Source: Urechis unicinctus
Lineage: Eukaryota; Annelida; Polychaeta; Xenopneusta; Urechidae
Assembly: GCA_034190875.2 (NCBI GenBank)
Contig: CM067348.1
Coordinates: forward strand, 8,513,563-8,577,562
Direction of reading: 5' to 3'
DNA: 64,000 bases
The notes below the pieces were generated by a model. The model did not search any database, had not been told where the DNA came from, and saw nothing but the letters and a program-made list of their open reading frames with translations. Below, in pieces: positions 14,169-28,480 of the stretch; position 1 is the first letter of the stretch; each line of letters begins with the position of its first letter. The translations under genes and the position numbers were made by a program.

Positions 14169-14262
<94 letters not shown>
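14168..14262. repeat. (CT)n microsatellite
   Basis: An almost pure CT dinucleotide run of about 90 bp, followed by CATCATCAT. Confidence 0.95.
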
Positions 14263-14267
<5 letters not shown>

Positions 14268-17200
14268 CATCTTATTGTGATTCACGCTGACGACGAGAAA
14301 ACCAAATGAAGCTAGGAACTTCGACAACTAAGCGACTTGTTGACACAGCGAGTTATGATAATCTTATGTGGTCTAACGTGTGTTGCTCTTACGAATCTAA
14401 TCACCCGTCCTGCACCCGTCCCGCTGATAGCGAATACACCAGTGCGTCTCACGTTCGCCTCCCTGAAACCAGAATATAATTTACAGTCGGATATAAAATT
14501 CGGCGCGAAAAAAGCTGGTTACGCGCGCAACTGTGAGTAGACGGCTTGAAATTCAAAACCACAACCTGTTTCAAACAGGGAATGATATAAAAATCAGTAA
14601 AATAAATAGAGCTAGCAAACATTACCCCACAACTTACCTCGTCTCTTTGTAGACGACACATGTTGTGTCTGGGGGAAAAAGCGCCAATAACGTCCGCATT
14701 GTTTATTCGATTCAAATCTGTCTTTGAGGCTGTTTCTTGCAAATGTCGTTTGTAACTTGCGGTGATGTAATTTTTGCTAAACACAATCCCAGCTGACATC
14801 TGTCCTGCGTAGTCAGGAATTCAGTAAGCGCGCGAATCAAAGGGTTGTACTTGGATTGTGAAGTCAACTTGACTGCATGGAGATGACGGGAAGGATGTTG
14901 AATTGCTTGGAAGGACTAGGGATTACATAAACGATGTCAACTTGATGCTTGTCAACTTAAATGGTGTTAATTTGAAAGATCCTGTAGGGATGTTGGCTTA
15001 GGTATTACAGACAAGCTTGAAGGCAGAGAGAGGGTTTTACTCGAACTCTGATTGATGTCGGATATTTGAGCGTCCATTGTAGTAGCAAGAAACAAATGAC
15101 CTCTGACATGAAGATGGAACGCCCATAAACTGACGGATTGGTCAGCGTCTTGACTGCTCAAGCGATCCGCCGTGTGCAGCATTGGTTGGCGCAGCCGATG
15201 TCTGCTGAGCTTAATATAAAACATGCCCTACATCAGCAGAATTTAACGCCATTTTACAGCAACCTAACACAGCTTCTTGTATAACGCCGTTGACCAGCAA
15301 CGTCTAGACTGCAGCGGCCAATAACCATTGATAGTCAGTTACAAGAGAGGCCGCTAGTTTCACCTCCAACGCAAAAACCATAATTGGCAATATGGTGAAA
15401 ACTTATCACTCCCCTACGATAATGAAATCATAAGAAAACATAAACTGCGGCTATAATGGGATAAAGAGAGGGCAGAGGGCCCTTCTGTGGCTGCTCGGTC
15501 AGAGTCGACAAGCTGGTTATTGGACCGGTCACGTGGGTTCGATGGGAACTCGTCATTCAGAAAGGGTGCTATATTCATAGAAACCAGTGAATATGTTACG
15601 ATGTCAACAGCTGACGGTATTTTTTAGCGGAACCTTATTGATCTCAACTAAATTAAGACTTTATGCTTTTTTTTAAGATGGCTCCCTAATGCATTGAAAC
15701 TCGCACTCCTTTCCATGGGTGTATTCGTAGGTGTCCTGATGCGTGTCCGCAAGGCTCCATGTAGGGACGGTCGTTCTCCCGGGGAAATCACATGGCTTAT
15801 CTGGGACGTACATCACTTAACGTCCCATCTCATCACGCTTTCATACGCCCGCCATGACAGACCATACACGCATTGACAAGCCGTGATGGCTCGGCGGAGA
15901 TTAACCCGACTTTACGCGGGTCAGCACACGAACTCCACTGTCTCTCTCACGTCCCAGCTTAAGTTCTTAACATTTCGACACCTTTCAGAGCATGCCTTAC
16001 TTTAGAGATAACCTCCCTTAATCCACCTCGCAGTTCTCTATCCCCGAAAATCTCCCCATCTATTGATGTAACCAGGGCACAGCTGCAGCAACCGTAGCTC
16101 CAGCATCTCGCTAAATATGTGCAAGGAAATTGATATTATGGTAGCGAGCGTGGAGCAAGCGCCACATCGGGTAACCGACACTTTGCCAGCTCTGCCTTTT
16201 AGAAGATGTTTGCCGCGCTGGAGGTATTAACGCGCGAGCCGTCGGCGCTACAAATAGGAGCCTTTAATGAAAACCTGACAGGAATGGTTTTCCCGGTGGC
16301 CAACTTATCCCTCGCTAGAATCACGAAACAGGCTCGATAAGGCTTCATATTGCGGTGTATTGGCTCATTGGCTGTCTACACGGAGCTGTCAAAATCAAAG
16401 GCTCCCGGATCCCTTAGTTAGAGTTCCGAGATTCAGCACCGTGGACTTGGGCTGCTGATGTTGGGATGCGGGCGAGGGAGGTGATGATGCTGTGATTAAG
16501 CCCCATCCGGCTTCCTGTCCCAGCAATAAAGCATAAGGCATAAAGCATAAGGTATAAAGCATTAACTTTAAAGTATAAAGCATAAGGTATAATCGGGACA
16601 AGTTTGGTGGAAGCGCTGAGCCATTGACGTGTTACGAGAGTCCGCTGGGTTTTGCTTTATGGGCGTTGACAAATCTGGAGGTAGCAAGAGGATTGCTGTT
16701 TCTGATCCCTCGCTGTGTGCTGAGCAAGCCAGGGGAAAGCCTCACAACCTCAGAATAGCTCGGTTAAGTAGTAGCTCCGTCGAATGAGGGCGTTTTATGG
16801 GCATACATAGGTAGCCCTCTGCGTAATGTCTGTCGTCACAAAAGAGGGCGAAATGGAGGTCAATTCTAGGTGCGCGACATAGATCATTTACGGCGGGAAT
16901 ATTTGTTTTCTGGTGGACGATATTAGGTGAGTTTTACGAACCGCGTTGACATTTCAATTCGTTGTTATGGAGCAGTAATGGCGTGGAGTAGCGTTTGCGT
17001 GTGACGAGAGGCTAATCCCATGGACAGAGGACGAAAATGAACTGAACTAACGGGAAGTACAATCTCCTCCCTCGACTCAATTGTGATCTATGGAATTCAT
17101 AAAAAACACGAACGACTTGGTTGTTGTAAAAACGGGAACCTGTATCGCAAATCAATTTACCTCAAATAATACGTGACAGATCTTTAAGCTGAATTAAAGG

Positions 17201-20200
17201 ACGAAATGAATGCTGAAGTCGGCAAGAATGGAAAACCAAAATGCGAAATAAAGACGATTCAATGTTGAGGCAAGTTTAAATCAAAAGTTGGCGAGTTAAC
17301 GGCATCTATTTAATGCGGAACTTGATTATGTGTATTGTGGGCGAATGCTATGGGAAGCCAATACGTATGGAGCTCTCCGAATCAACCATGTTATGACAGC
17401 TGCATAAACATTAAATAAATATTCCCTCCAATGAAAAAATAATGTCTGATAATTATGTATAAATTTAATACAGTAAGCTACCATTCTGCCTCTTTAATTC
17501 ACGTCCGGATTTACCCAGAGTATTTAGTCTGATTTAGTTGGATATTTGTGTAATTCTTCACATAACGACAGCTCTGTAATCCATCAAACAATAAATCTCC
17601 CTGTGCCTCGCCGAGATAAATAAAGTACAAACAGCTAAGGTGACAGTTGTGGCACAAATGAGTGATATGGCCCGCAGGAGTGATCCATTGCGAGCAGAGA
17701 ATCTCCTTCTCCACAATGGAACAAAAGCCCCAACGCAACAAGTGCCAGTGTATTACCTACAAGGCTACATAGGTATATCACATATCCTCATACAAGCGAT
17801 AAATCCCGGAGTCGTAGATAGTTCCCGGATTTATAGGGGAAAGTTGGAGGCAAAGGGACGCTTCAAGTGGCTAGTATTATCAGACGGATTAGTGCGCCTC
17901 ACAGCGGAGGGATTAGGCGCAGTAATATTGTTGCTATGGCCGCTCATCCATCAACGTGGATGTCACACGGGATGGCCTAGAACACCTAATCAGGATTTTA
18001 GGGACAATTTTAAGGAGCAGAAACAGCCAAACCGGGGTTTTTTTTCTGTTGCGGAAGCCGCGATGTGACGGGGCTGCAGGGGGGCGGGGGATAATAGGGT
18101 GGTATTATAACCAGACGACAGGTGACAATCTCACTCTGGAATAGGCAATATCACTCCCTATATAGGCGCTCTTTTTGTCCGACGGCACCGTTAAATGTCG
18201 AAAACATGGGTAGCTTTGCTTGCATGAGCCAGTGATTAACATAGTTATCTCTGGGTCGGTTGATCCCGACCGTTTTGGCGGGAAGGCGTACCCGCGACAG
18301 CTTTTTATATCTTGCTGGGTGTTTGGGGACGGGGGGAGGGGGGTATTCGGTGTATGACAGGCTGTACTGCAGACGAGTCTCATCAGTCGGGTACGTTGTC
18401 TTGATAACCGCCGTCTACATCGGCGTCCGCTTAATGGCTTGATATGCTCTCGCTGGATGGGCGATGTATTTGCAGGTGTGTCATTCCCGTCATTCCCTTC
18501 TCATTCGTTCAAATAATACGATGTCTTATCCTGTCTTCCATCCTTCTTATTCTGGAGTCAATCGGAGCTATCACGTGACGTACACAAGGGGCCCTTTTGT
18601 CCTAAAACGACAGCGTCCTCAGCACGTGCTGGGTGAGCGTCCTGGAGGACTGCGGTTTTACTCTCTCTGACACGTCGTCAATCCTGAAAAGGCCCTGGGG
18701 CTTCTCGCTCAACTCACCCGGATCGCAACGAGATTTCACCAGTTGCCATGTGATAATCGTGATAGCGAGCATCGTCACAGCTGACAGTCACACTCCGTAA
18801 CCCACTTGTTGAGTTAACAATTGTAAATCCAGAGCGCCTTGACTCAATCAACCGGATACTTGTAATTAAAAGGACAGTATACCTTCTATTATTAACTTTA
18901 AAATTGAAAGTGGGCAAGGCTTAGTTTCTTCAAGTTACAAGATATATAAACAAGATATAAGCATGCGGTATATTTCCATATTTTCCTTCCCATAGCCACA
19001 AGGTTTGCACCAAGGTATTTTCTAGCCACAATTAGTTCAACACGTTGCTTTCATATAACTTGAATGACGTCATAGGGTTATTCATGCAGTGGGCGATGGT
19101 AGGACAATATTTCAACTCAGCAGGGTGTATCATTTATAAGTTGTAGGGAATGAATACGGGCTGCTGTCTGGTAAAACGCGCCATACTACATCTCTCTGAT
19201 GGCCGCCATGAATGTGGAGGCACGTGGCTGCTTGTGTCGTCACCCCCGCCGTGAATATTAAGAAGTAAATTGCTTATGTCCACAAATAAGCGACCTCGAA
19301 GCCGTTGTAAAAAGCACCCACCCCCCGACGAATAGGAACACCTCGCCACGTTGACCCAGATTTGCAACAAGTCTTTCCTGTACACCAAGCTACTTCAACA
19401 CCTACCTCCTTCAAGCAATGACCTCTTTCTAAAGCTCCTTTCCCTCATCAACACCATGCTTCTTTTCCCACATGACTGCTGCTGCTGCTGCTGCTATCTT
19501 GTCAATTCCGCCCTATATCCAAGCACACCACACCCCCCACCCCACCCCAACCCGCCCTTCATCAACCCATCTCCCCGCCCCACACGCAACACATTTTTCC
19601 CCGCAACCCTCCAAGTAATGCTGACTCAGCCATTTTTATCAGTCGCTGTCTCTTTTCATCGCTGTCCTTGCTCGGCTACATGCTACCCATCCCAGCGAAC
19701 TTCTCCAAGCAACAACATACATACATAGGCAATTACACGGCTGCTCTCGGCACACGTGTAAATAACATAGCGCACGGTCTTGCGCTGCGCTCGGAATCTG
19801 TCGTCGTGACATCAATCGGCTTAAGAATCCGATTTTTTTTCTATAATCTACTTTTGAAACAAGAGCTTTATAAAGCCTCCTCTCGCAGATATATCTCCGT
19901 GCGACGCAGTCATCCATAACACCAAGCTAGTAAGCCGCATTGCCATACAATGGCCAGGTGATACATAACGCGCCACCTAGAACGATGTCGAAGTGGAGAT
20001 AACTGCCATCGGCATTTTATTTACGAGCATTAAATGTATTTGTGACACCTTGTCCTCTCACCAATCATAAAGCTAAGGCCCAGAACGCGTAAGCCTTTCG
20101 GGCGCGGTATCGATTTGGGCGATAAAGCAGCCAGGTACACAGCTTGTCACTCATGTGCACACCTGCAACGACGCAGCGTTCAATATCGCACGTGAATGTC

Positions 20201-21018
20201 TCCATTCAAGACGACGGGAATGGCCCCCAGGCGAAAACTAGAATGATCATAGCCAGGCATTCATGGTCTCTATCGTGCATTTATTATGCAATAAATACGG
20301 AAGATGTGACAAGCAAACCAGATGAAACAATTTCGCACCGGTGTACCTTACTAACTCTATTATCGCTCATCACGTGGGACTTCTCTGTCAATTCATCCCT
20401 CAGATCTGCGGTTAAAAAATGCAGAGGAATTCTGCTGTGTGTGATCAGGCGAGATGTGAACATATGTTAATACGCCCCCTTGTTGGCGGTAATGGAATCC
20501 CTCGTGACAAGGCCACGAGGCGCTCTCGGGATGTTATCTGAGAACGAACGCTCAGCTTGGTTGTAGCTACAATCGGAGAAGTAATTACGCGGTTACTAAG
20601 TGGGACTATAACGACCTCAAAACCTGACGTGACTGAATCAATCCAAGTTTCTTACCTCTTTGACTATGTCGGTCACAACTAAGACGAGAATAAAAGTATC
20701 CCATTAATCTCATCTATTATGTATTATATGTATCAAATAGTCGACTTTAGTGTGCTGTTAAAAGTTTTCCATAAACTTGACTTTAAATCTACGTTGCCGT
20801 GGTTTCTAAGACCTATATTGCGATCATTAATTGAGTGAGTGCCGATGAACATGTATTCTGTAGCAGGACGACGAGTACGAAGATCATTATTATATTACGA
20901 TGCTAAATATTATGATTGTGACGTAGATGACGACGACGATGATATTAATCATTAGTATTGTTGCCATGCTGTTGTTGTTGTTGATCATGATAATGATCAT
21001 TGAGATCTCAACGACGAC

Positions 21019-21075
<57 letters not shown>

Positions 21076-23610
21076 AGAGGCGGTGGTTATAATCGATCAG
21101 TTAAAGCGCCATCAGATTTGCCTTTTCCCTCTGCGCGTCAGCCGCCAGATAACCCTTTCGTTCGCGAAGCACCCAGCTGTCAGCCTATACACAGCAGTCA
21201 TCACAGCGGGACCATGGAAGCTGCCGTGATCAAGTTAACTATAGAAACTTCAATGGCATAAATCCCTATGTGTCGAGATTGTTCAATTGCCCGTCAATTA
21301 TAACATATGCTGGTGGTGTGGTGATATCATTGTGGTAGTCAGGCTGCCGTGAATATGGACTCGACACAGAACGCCTCTCCTCCGGGATTTAGCCATATTG
21401 CCGCACCAATCTCTCGGCTTGTCAAGATACGATGCATTAAGCACGGAGCAGCTCTTTCGTTGCCAGCTGATCTGCCAGTCAGCCTGCAGCACTTAGTCGT
21501 CCCGCAAGCCATCCCCTAACCCCACTTTGCCTGAAACGTGTGCATTCTTAATGGTCATATTTTCCATTAGTTGGGTAAAGATATAAGATTTGATGGAGTT
21601 CGGTATCCTTTTGCAAGAGGATTATTCAGCTGCTTTACGAATGAGCGATATTAAGGGGACACGCTGATGGGCCGTAATGCCAGGTCTTCTAGTTTTCCTT
21701 CGCCCCTTGCTTCATTCCGCTCTTGTGCGTGTAGATTATAACCATCTTATCCCTCAGTCGGCGAGCAGGCAGAGATCACTCCCTCATCAAATTATACCTG
21801 CCACTCCAAAACATGCTTGTTTTACAGCAAGCCAGCATATATCCTAATTACATGACATACGAACAGTAAATAAAGAGTAAGCCAAAACATGCCGGCCATG
21901 ACAGAGTACAATTCCGCCATGTTATTACATTGTCAAATGTGGATTTGATGACATTACGAAAAAGTAGGATTTATTTGCCGAGATGGTCTATTATATAGTG
22001 TAGCCAGAGCACTATAGGCGTGTGCCGTGGGAGCCACGCCGATGTATGCTGCTCCGTATTGACCAGTGATGTTTCATGTTTCAGGGGGACAGAGGTCCGA
22101 CAGCCATGTTTTTTAACCGCTTCAAACAATCCAGATCGCTAGCCAAATGTCTCGAGCTTACAGAATGTACAGCAGTAAGTATTCTATATTTACACTCACC
22201 ATTTCACATTTTTCCAAGATTAATCTACCATGATCAGAGAATGTGTTTCTTTGATCCTGAAGTTGGGTACCATATGGTATTTCTACAAGGTGTACCGGTT
22301 TTTTTGCTGATGTCAAAGGAGGCGATTCACAATTGTCAAACACGCATGCGCGATCGTCGTCACACAAAGCCTGTTAGATTACTGACTGACATTTTATAAT
22401 ATCCAACCTTCCATCCAACCAGACACGTCGCACCGACCACAATGCCACTGCGTTTTTATTACTGCATTTCTTTTGTGCAAAACTTGCAAATGTGATATCT
22501 CCGAATGCATTGAATAACACGATCTCCATTGCTGAGATAAACACATGAAGAATTCTAGCAATCTGTGCCAACACAAGACGTCAATTGCTTACCCGTCGAC
22601 AGCCACGCATTGTCACAGCCTGTACATCAATCACCTGCCCCACGAGATTCTTTTTCTTTTAACTTTGGAATCAAAAATAAAGCCCCTGGTGAAACTGGCA
22701 AAGTCTGCCTCGAGTTTCTCTGAGGACGTCGACTCCGATTATCCGAAGACAAATACGAAGATCTCAGAGAGCGAAGTAAAGACATATCATGGATTGAAAA
22801 AAATGTCAACACTCCTGTTTCTTTTGCTTGTCCCGGACGCCAAAATCAGTAACTCCGCATCCTTGGTCTTATGGTGGTGAAAGATTAATTTTCTTAGAGG
22901 AGTGGTGCAAAATACGACGTGTTGTGTTTCCCTTACGTTATTAGATTGCGGGGAGTTTGTGGAGAGGGGGCTCTGAGGTGATACTGGACTGGTTGCGTGT
23001 GTGTTCGTTTGTATGCCTGGCATGGTAAGGCCAATTTGGTCGCTTGTCTCCTGGGGTTTTGTCAGCGGGATAGCTGCAGGCTTGACAAAGCTATGACCAT
23101 CGATGGAGGTGGTACGATGATGATAAATCTAGTTACGGAAACGGAATGACAAACGCGGCTGTGATGGATGTATTGCGGCGTTCCAGGGGCAGGGTTGTGT
23201 ATTCGATCATATGGAGTTGTACATCCTTGTTAAACTGTGAGATTGTCCCTGTTGACTCGGGATCCGGTGCGTGGCTCAGTAAAAAATGAAACTTTACAGT
23301 ACGAAGAAGCAAACAGCAAGCCTGTTCTCAATGCTGCACTTGTTGTACTGTACATCTTATCATCAACTCATAATCATGCATTTTTCGATCTTGTCCATTT
23401 TCTGAAATGAATCGTTTTGCTTTTCCTCCACACTTGGCTCTACCGAATTAAGCTGCATTCACATCTTGGTTCTAAATACGATCGGTAGAAACCCGTACAC
23501 TGCATCGCCAGAGCCATAAAAGACCTGTTGATCACTTTCTTTGCAAAAATGTTTACGTTTATAGCTGCAAGTTTCTTGGAGGACACGTATTAAGGGTGGA
23601 AGTAATCCTG
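14263..23610. other. Long non-coding stretch
   Basis: Over 9 kb of mostly unique-looking DNA with one GAT microsatellite and a short CTG run near 19.48 kb. No open frame above about 140 codons and none recognisable. Low repeat load for this window suggests constraint or simply old intergenic DNA. Confidence 0.45.
21011..21075. repeat. (GAT)n microsatellite
   Basis: About 20 GAT units after a GAC-rich lead-in. Confidence 0.95.
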
Positions 23611-23792
23611 AAATGTTATGAAACGGCCTGTGAACACAGGAGTACTGAGGTTATGAAACGGCCTGTGAACACGGGAGTACTGAGGTTATGAAACGGCCTG
23701 TGAATACGGGAGTACTAAGGTTATGAAACGGCCTGTGAACACGGGAGTATACTGAGGTTATGAAACGGCCAGTGAACACGGGAGTACTGAGT
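23611..23792. repeat. Minisatellite, 35-bp unit
   Basis: About five copies starting GTTATGAAACGGCCTGTGAA, each with a GGGAGTACTGAG end. Differences between copies are very few, so it is young. Confidence 0.9.
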
Positions 23793-23996
23793 AGAGCGAC
23801 TTGTTTTCAAATACAACCGCCATATTTTCTATAGCAGTTAATGCAGTACATAGCTGAGATATATCCTCGTAACACCCAACGCAGCCTACTCCTCATGCTA
23901 CAAATCTCGAAATACTCTCCCTACAATTTCGCGTAAATCATTCTCAGTTTTCTTCTCATTGCTCGCCTACCCACGACCCTTCTTACAGTCGAATAA

Positions 23997-24135
23997 ACCC
24001 CATACTATTCTCCATTTAATTCTCATTCAACCCCATACTATTCTCCATTTAATTCTCATTCAACCCCATACTATTCTCCATTTAATTCTCATTCAACCCC
24101 ATACTATTCTCCATTTTATTTTCATTCATCCCATA
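23997..24135. repeat. Minisatellite, 33-bp unit
   Basis: About four copies containing CCATACTATTCTCCATTTAA then TTCTCATTCAA; the last copy is diverged. Confidence 0.9.
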
Positions 24136-25857
24136 CTTGTCATATTTACCCCGACCTCGATACAAAACACCAACTTCCACAAACATGATTACACCGACCT
24201 CAACCTTTGCTCAAGCCAATGTCTACCATCGACTACGTTCGAGTCGCACCAAACTAATCCCAACACAAGTCACTTGCAATATGCTCCAATACATCTTTAG
24301 AAAAGTAACCCTTCCTACAGCACGGAATGACTTTTTCCCCGACATCCTCCAGACATTGAATCTTGTTCCTGCGGTGGTCTTCGGCACGAGTCATAGATTT
24401 TTCCATCCCTCACCACTGTGCTTGTGAAGTGAAGGCTAAAAATGGTTGACTGGGCAACTGCTCCATGATTTCGCTCAATTAGTCGAGCGATAATAGGGCA
24501 GACTTGCGAGCTACAGGTCCTGCTATGCTGGATTGATTGCACTTGATCGCTCGAGGTTTTGGGTCTTGCGATCCAAGAGATGACCGAATAGGAAGGATTG
24601 TTGTGGCTTGTTGCAGCAGAAGAAGTCGTTTTGGATATTCCATTTTATTATGCACAGATTTGCTTGATTACGCATGCGTCACGAAGCGGTCACCGATTTC
24701 TACATCGTCAAGGAACGGCTGTGGTTTGCTCGGTAGCGAGTGAAACAGATGGATTGATAGAGCGGCGCTGATTGTACCGGGGTTAGCTGAAAAGCTAGTT
24801 GACTCTAAAGGACGTAATAACGTCATTCGTTCCCTTTATGATGGACCACCAGCAACCATCACCGCAGTAATCTCACTCAGTCCGTACCACGTGCTTCATT
24901 CTGTGAACACGTCACACGTATGTGTTCATAGATGTCGTCTGCATTTCTCTACATCTCTTGCATTCATCTTTCCTTTGTTATTGTCAACAGTTAGGCCCCA
25001 AATATCCTAAGATCTTGTTAGATTAGGGCGCAAGTGTAAATAATATATTCCATTATGTGCACTTGACCAATTCATAAAATAACAGGCGCTCCAGCTGCAC
25101 CATTATGATTCTTACATCCAGCTCGGTTATTTATAGAAGAGTCTCAACTTTACAATACCCCTGCATGTGAGATTGGATAAGATCGCAGTCATCTAGCTCA
25201 AGCGCTTGTTATCCAATCAGTTACATCCATTTAAGCCCGATTATCAACTTCCAAGATGGCGGCCAGTACCCAAAGGACCCCTTATAGTTTTTTAACAATC
25301 GTTAGAAGAGGCCATTTCGTTACAAGTTAGTGCTGTCACATAACATGGAGTATATAACATGCACCTTGTGTCATTTGATTGCGGGCACTGCTTGCTGGGC
25401 AATTAACTGTAACAGTCCATCAGGAACACTCGTCAACGCCAAAGACCCAAAACAACACCATAACCTGACGACGGAGCAGCGGTCACGAGTTTACGCAGCC
25501 TGTCATTTCGAGGGGAGCCTTCAGTATTTGCGCCACCTTTATTGCCACCATGCTCTGTTAATACTTGCCTGTTAACGTTAATTTTGGACGAGTGACCTCG
25601 CCAGTGCGGAAATGTATTGAGCATGAGCTTGACAGTAGAAAAGGCTTCGCCCTCGCCCCTCAGCCTTCAGCGCCTTCAAGGGAGCGTGGACCGGCCAGTC
25701 TCCTTCGTGTCGTGATATGTCTTAAAGACGAAGGGAGGGATTAATGTTGTAAAGATGGCTGCGTCTCTTGGGAGGAGACATTTAAGGTTGATATGAGATG
25801 TGTACTTCGTCACGGGAGGCAAGGCACAATGTGTGGTTGGTGTGATTGATACTATGA
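24136..25857. other. Non-coding stretch
   Basis: Unique-looking DNA holding the CCAAT/YY1 pair near 25.2 kb. No exon supported. Confidence 0.45.
25211..25266. promoter_or_regulatory. CCAAT box and YY1 motif
   Basis: ATCCAATCAG (25211-25220) is followed 30 bp later by CCAAGATGGCGGCCAG (25251-25266), an excellent YY1 consensus. It could be a promoter, but no coding exon is evident nearby. Confidence 0.3.
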
Positions 25858-27200
25858 TACCGAGATAGGTGGTGCCTGGGGAGCGAGTGTGGGTAAAGAG
25901 GAGAGATAGGTGGTGTGGGGGGAGCGAGTGTGGGTAAAGAGGAGAGATAGGTGGTGTGGGGGGAGTGAGTGAGGTGAAAGAGGAGAGATAGGTGGCGTGA
26001 AGGGAGCGAGTGTGGGTAAAGAGCAGAGATAGGTGGTGTGGGGGGAGCGAGTGAGGTGAAAGAGGAGAGATAGGTGGCGTGAAGGGAGCGAGTGTGGGGA
26101 AAGAGCAGAGATAGGTGGTGTGGGGGGAGCGAGTGAGGTGAAAGAGGAGAGATAGGTGGTGTGGAGGGAGTGAGTAAGGTGAAAGAGGAGAGATAGGTGG
26201 TGGCGTGAAGGGAGTGAGTGTGGGGAAAGAGGAGAGATAGGTGGTGGTGGGAGTGAGGGAGAGAGTGTGGGTGGGGGGAAGAGCAGAGATAGATGGTGTG
26301 GTGGGGAGCGAGAGTGTGGGTAAAGAGGAGAGATAGGTGGTGTGGGGGGAGTGAGGGGAGTGTGTGAGAGGAGAGATAGGTGGCGTGAAGGAGCGAGTGT
26401 GGGGAAAGAGCAGAGATAGATGGTGTGGGGGGAGTGAGTGTGGGTAAAGAGGAGAGATAGGTGGTGTGGGGGGAGTGAGTGAGGTGAAAGAGGAGAGATA
26501 GGTGGTGTGGGGGGAGTGAGTGAGGTGAAAGAGGAGAGATAGGTGGCGTGAAGGGAGCGAGTGTGGGGAAAGAGCAGAGATAGGTGGTGTGGGGGGAGCG
26601 AGTGTGGGTAAAGAGGAGAAATAGGTGGTGTGGGGGGAGTGAGTGAGGTGAAAGAGGAGAGATAGGTGGCGTGAAGGGAGCGAGTGTGGTGAAAGAGCAG
26701 AGATAGATGGTGTGGGGGGAGTGAGTGTGGGTAAAGAGGAGAGATAGGTGGTGTGGGGGGAGTGAGTGAGGTGAAAGAGGAGAGATAGGTGGTGTGGGGG
26801 GAGCGAGTATGGGGAAAGAGCAGAGATAGGTGGTGCCTGGGGAGCGAGTGTGGGTAAAGAGGAGAGATAGGTGGTGTGGGGGAGCGAGTGTGGGGAAACA
26901 GCAGAGATAGGTGGTGCCTGGGGAGCGAGTGTGGTGAAAGAGGAGAGATAGGTGGCGTGAAGGGAGCGAGTGTGGGGAAACAGCAGAGATAGGTGGTGCC
27001 TGGGGAGCGAGTGTGGGGAAAGAGGAGAGATAGGTGGTGCCTGGGGAGCGTGTGTGGGGAACGAGGAGAGATATGTGGTGGGTGGGGAGCGAGTGTGGGG
27101 AAAGAAGAGAGATATGTGGTGTGGGGGAGCGAGTGTGGGGAAAGAGGAGAGATAGGTAGTGTGGGGGGAGCGAGTGTGGGGAAAGAGGAGAGATAGTTGG
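25858..27200. repeat. Minisatellite, mostly 41-bp unit, 1.3 kb
   Basis: More than 30 copies beginning GAGATAGGTGGTGTGGGGGG and ending in AAAGAGGA or AAAGAGCA. Variants with GCGTGAAGGGAG and GCCTGGGGAG are interspersed in a mosaic pattern. The purine-rich strand never makes stops on the opposite strand, so open frames of about 470-540 codons appear in all three minus frames; these are not proteins. Confidence 0.95.
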
Positions 27201-27739
27201 CATGGGGGGAGTGAGTTGAGTGACGAGAGCGAGTGGAGTGATAAAGAATGGAGCTTGTCGAATGAGTGGAGCGCAGTGAGCGTGTGGAACAAGGCGAGAA
27301 AAGCACGTGGAGTCAGTTGGGCGTGGGTTGTGTGTGAGTGGGCGTGTATCAGTACGCCAGAAGTGGTTATGACAGAACCGACGCCAGAGCCTACATACGT
27401 GAGTGGTTGGGCGAATTACTTATTATGTGACTGACTTGCCGAAAGATTGCCTGTCTGTCTGCCCGACAACCTGACTGGCAGTTTAACTGCCTCGTTGTCT
27501 GGCTACATGAATGGTCAACTCAAATCGTAATCCCCTCGCTAGATTATTCCCGTGTAATACAGTATACCTCAATATTAAAACATTCTCTCATAACAAAATG
27601 TGTCGACAAGCTGGCAGAGGACAGGGTCGTTTGGAGCTGACAAGAAATATAATCTTCAGTTCTGTCAGCACGCTTCTTTAGTGATTATAGCCACCTGCCC
27701 GTAAAGCCCAGCTTAATATAGCAAGCCAGCGAAACGAAC

Positions 27740-28480
27740 ATACGCCCCCTACTAACACGTGTACTTACCTCAACACAAACGCCAACCATAAGTACTCACC
27801 GCAACACAAACGCCAACCATAAGTACTCACCGCAACACAAACGCCTACCATAAGTACTCACCTCAGCACAAACACCTACCACGAGTACTCACTTCAACAC
27901 AAACACCAACCATAAGTACTCACCGCAACACAAACGCCAACCGTAAGTACTCACCTCAACACAAACGCCAACCATAAGTACTCACCTCAACACAAACGCC
28001 AACCATAAGTACTCACTTCAACACAAACGCCAACCATAAGTACTCACCTCAACACAAACGCCAACCATAAGCACTTACCGCAACACAAACGCCAACCATA
28101 AGTACTCACCTCAGCACAAACACCTACCACGAGTACTCACTTCAACACAAACGCCTACCATAAGTACTCACCTCAGCACAAACACCTACCACGTGTACTC
28201 ACCTCAACACAAACGCCTACCACGTGTACTCACCTCAACACAAACGCCTACCATAAGTACTCACCTAAACACAAGCACCTACCATAAGTACTCACCTAAA
28301 CACGAGCACCTACCATAAGTACTCACCTCAGCACAAACGCCAACCATAAGTACTCACCTCAACACAAACGCCTACCATAACTACTCGCCTCAGCACAAAC
28401 GCCTACCATAAGTACTCACCTCAGCACCATCGCCTGCCATAAGTACTCACCTCAACACAAACAGCTACCACGTATATAGC
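27740..28480. repeat. Minisatellite, 31-bp unit
   Basis: About 24 copies containing CATAAGTACTCACCTCAACA then CAAACGCCAAC. Edge copies are more diverged. On the minus strand each unit carries GAGGTGAGTACTT, a consensus 5' splice-site sequence. Confidence 0.9.

Noticed and set aside
25676..27306. Open frames of about 470-540 codons on the minus strand, rich in Pro, Ser, His and Leu
   Set aside because: All are translations of the 41-bp minisatellite in three frames, with no domain and no independent start or splice context.
27740..28480. CRISPR-like regular repeat
   Set aside because: Units are contiguous 31-bp tandem copies with no unique spacers, in an animal-type genome; it is a minisatellite.
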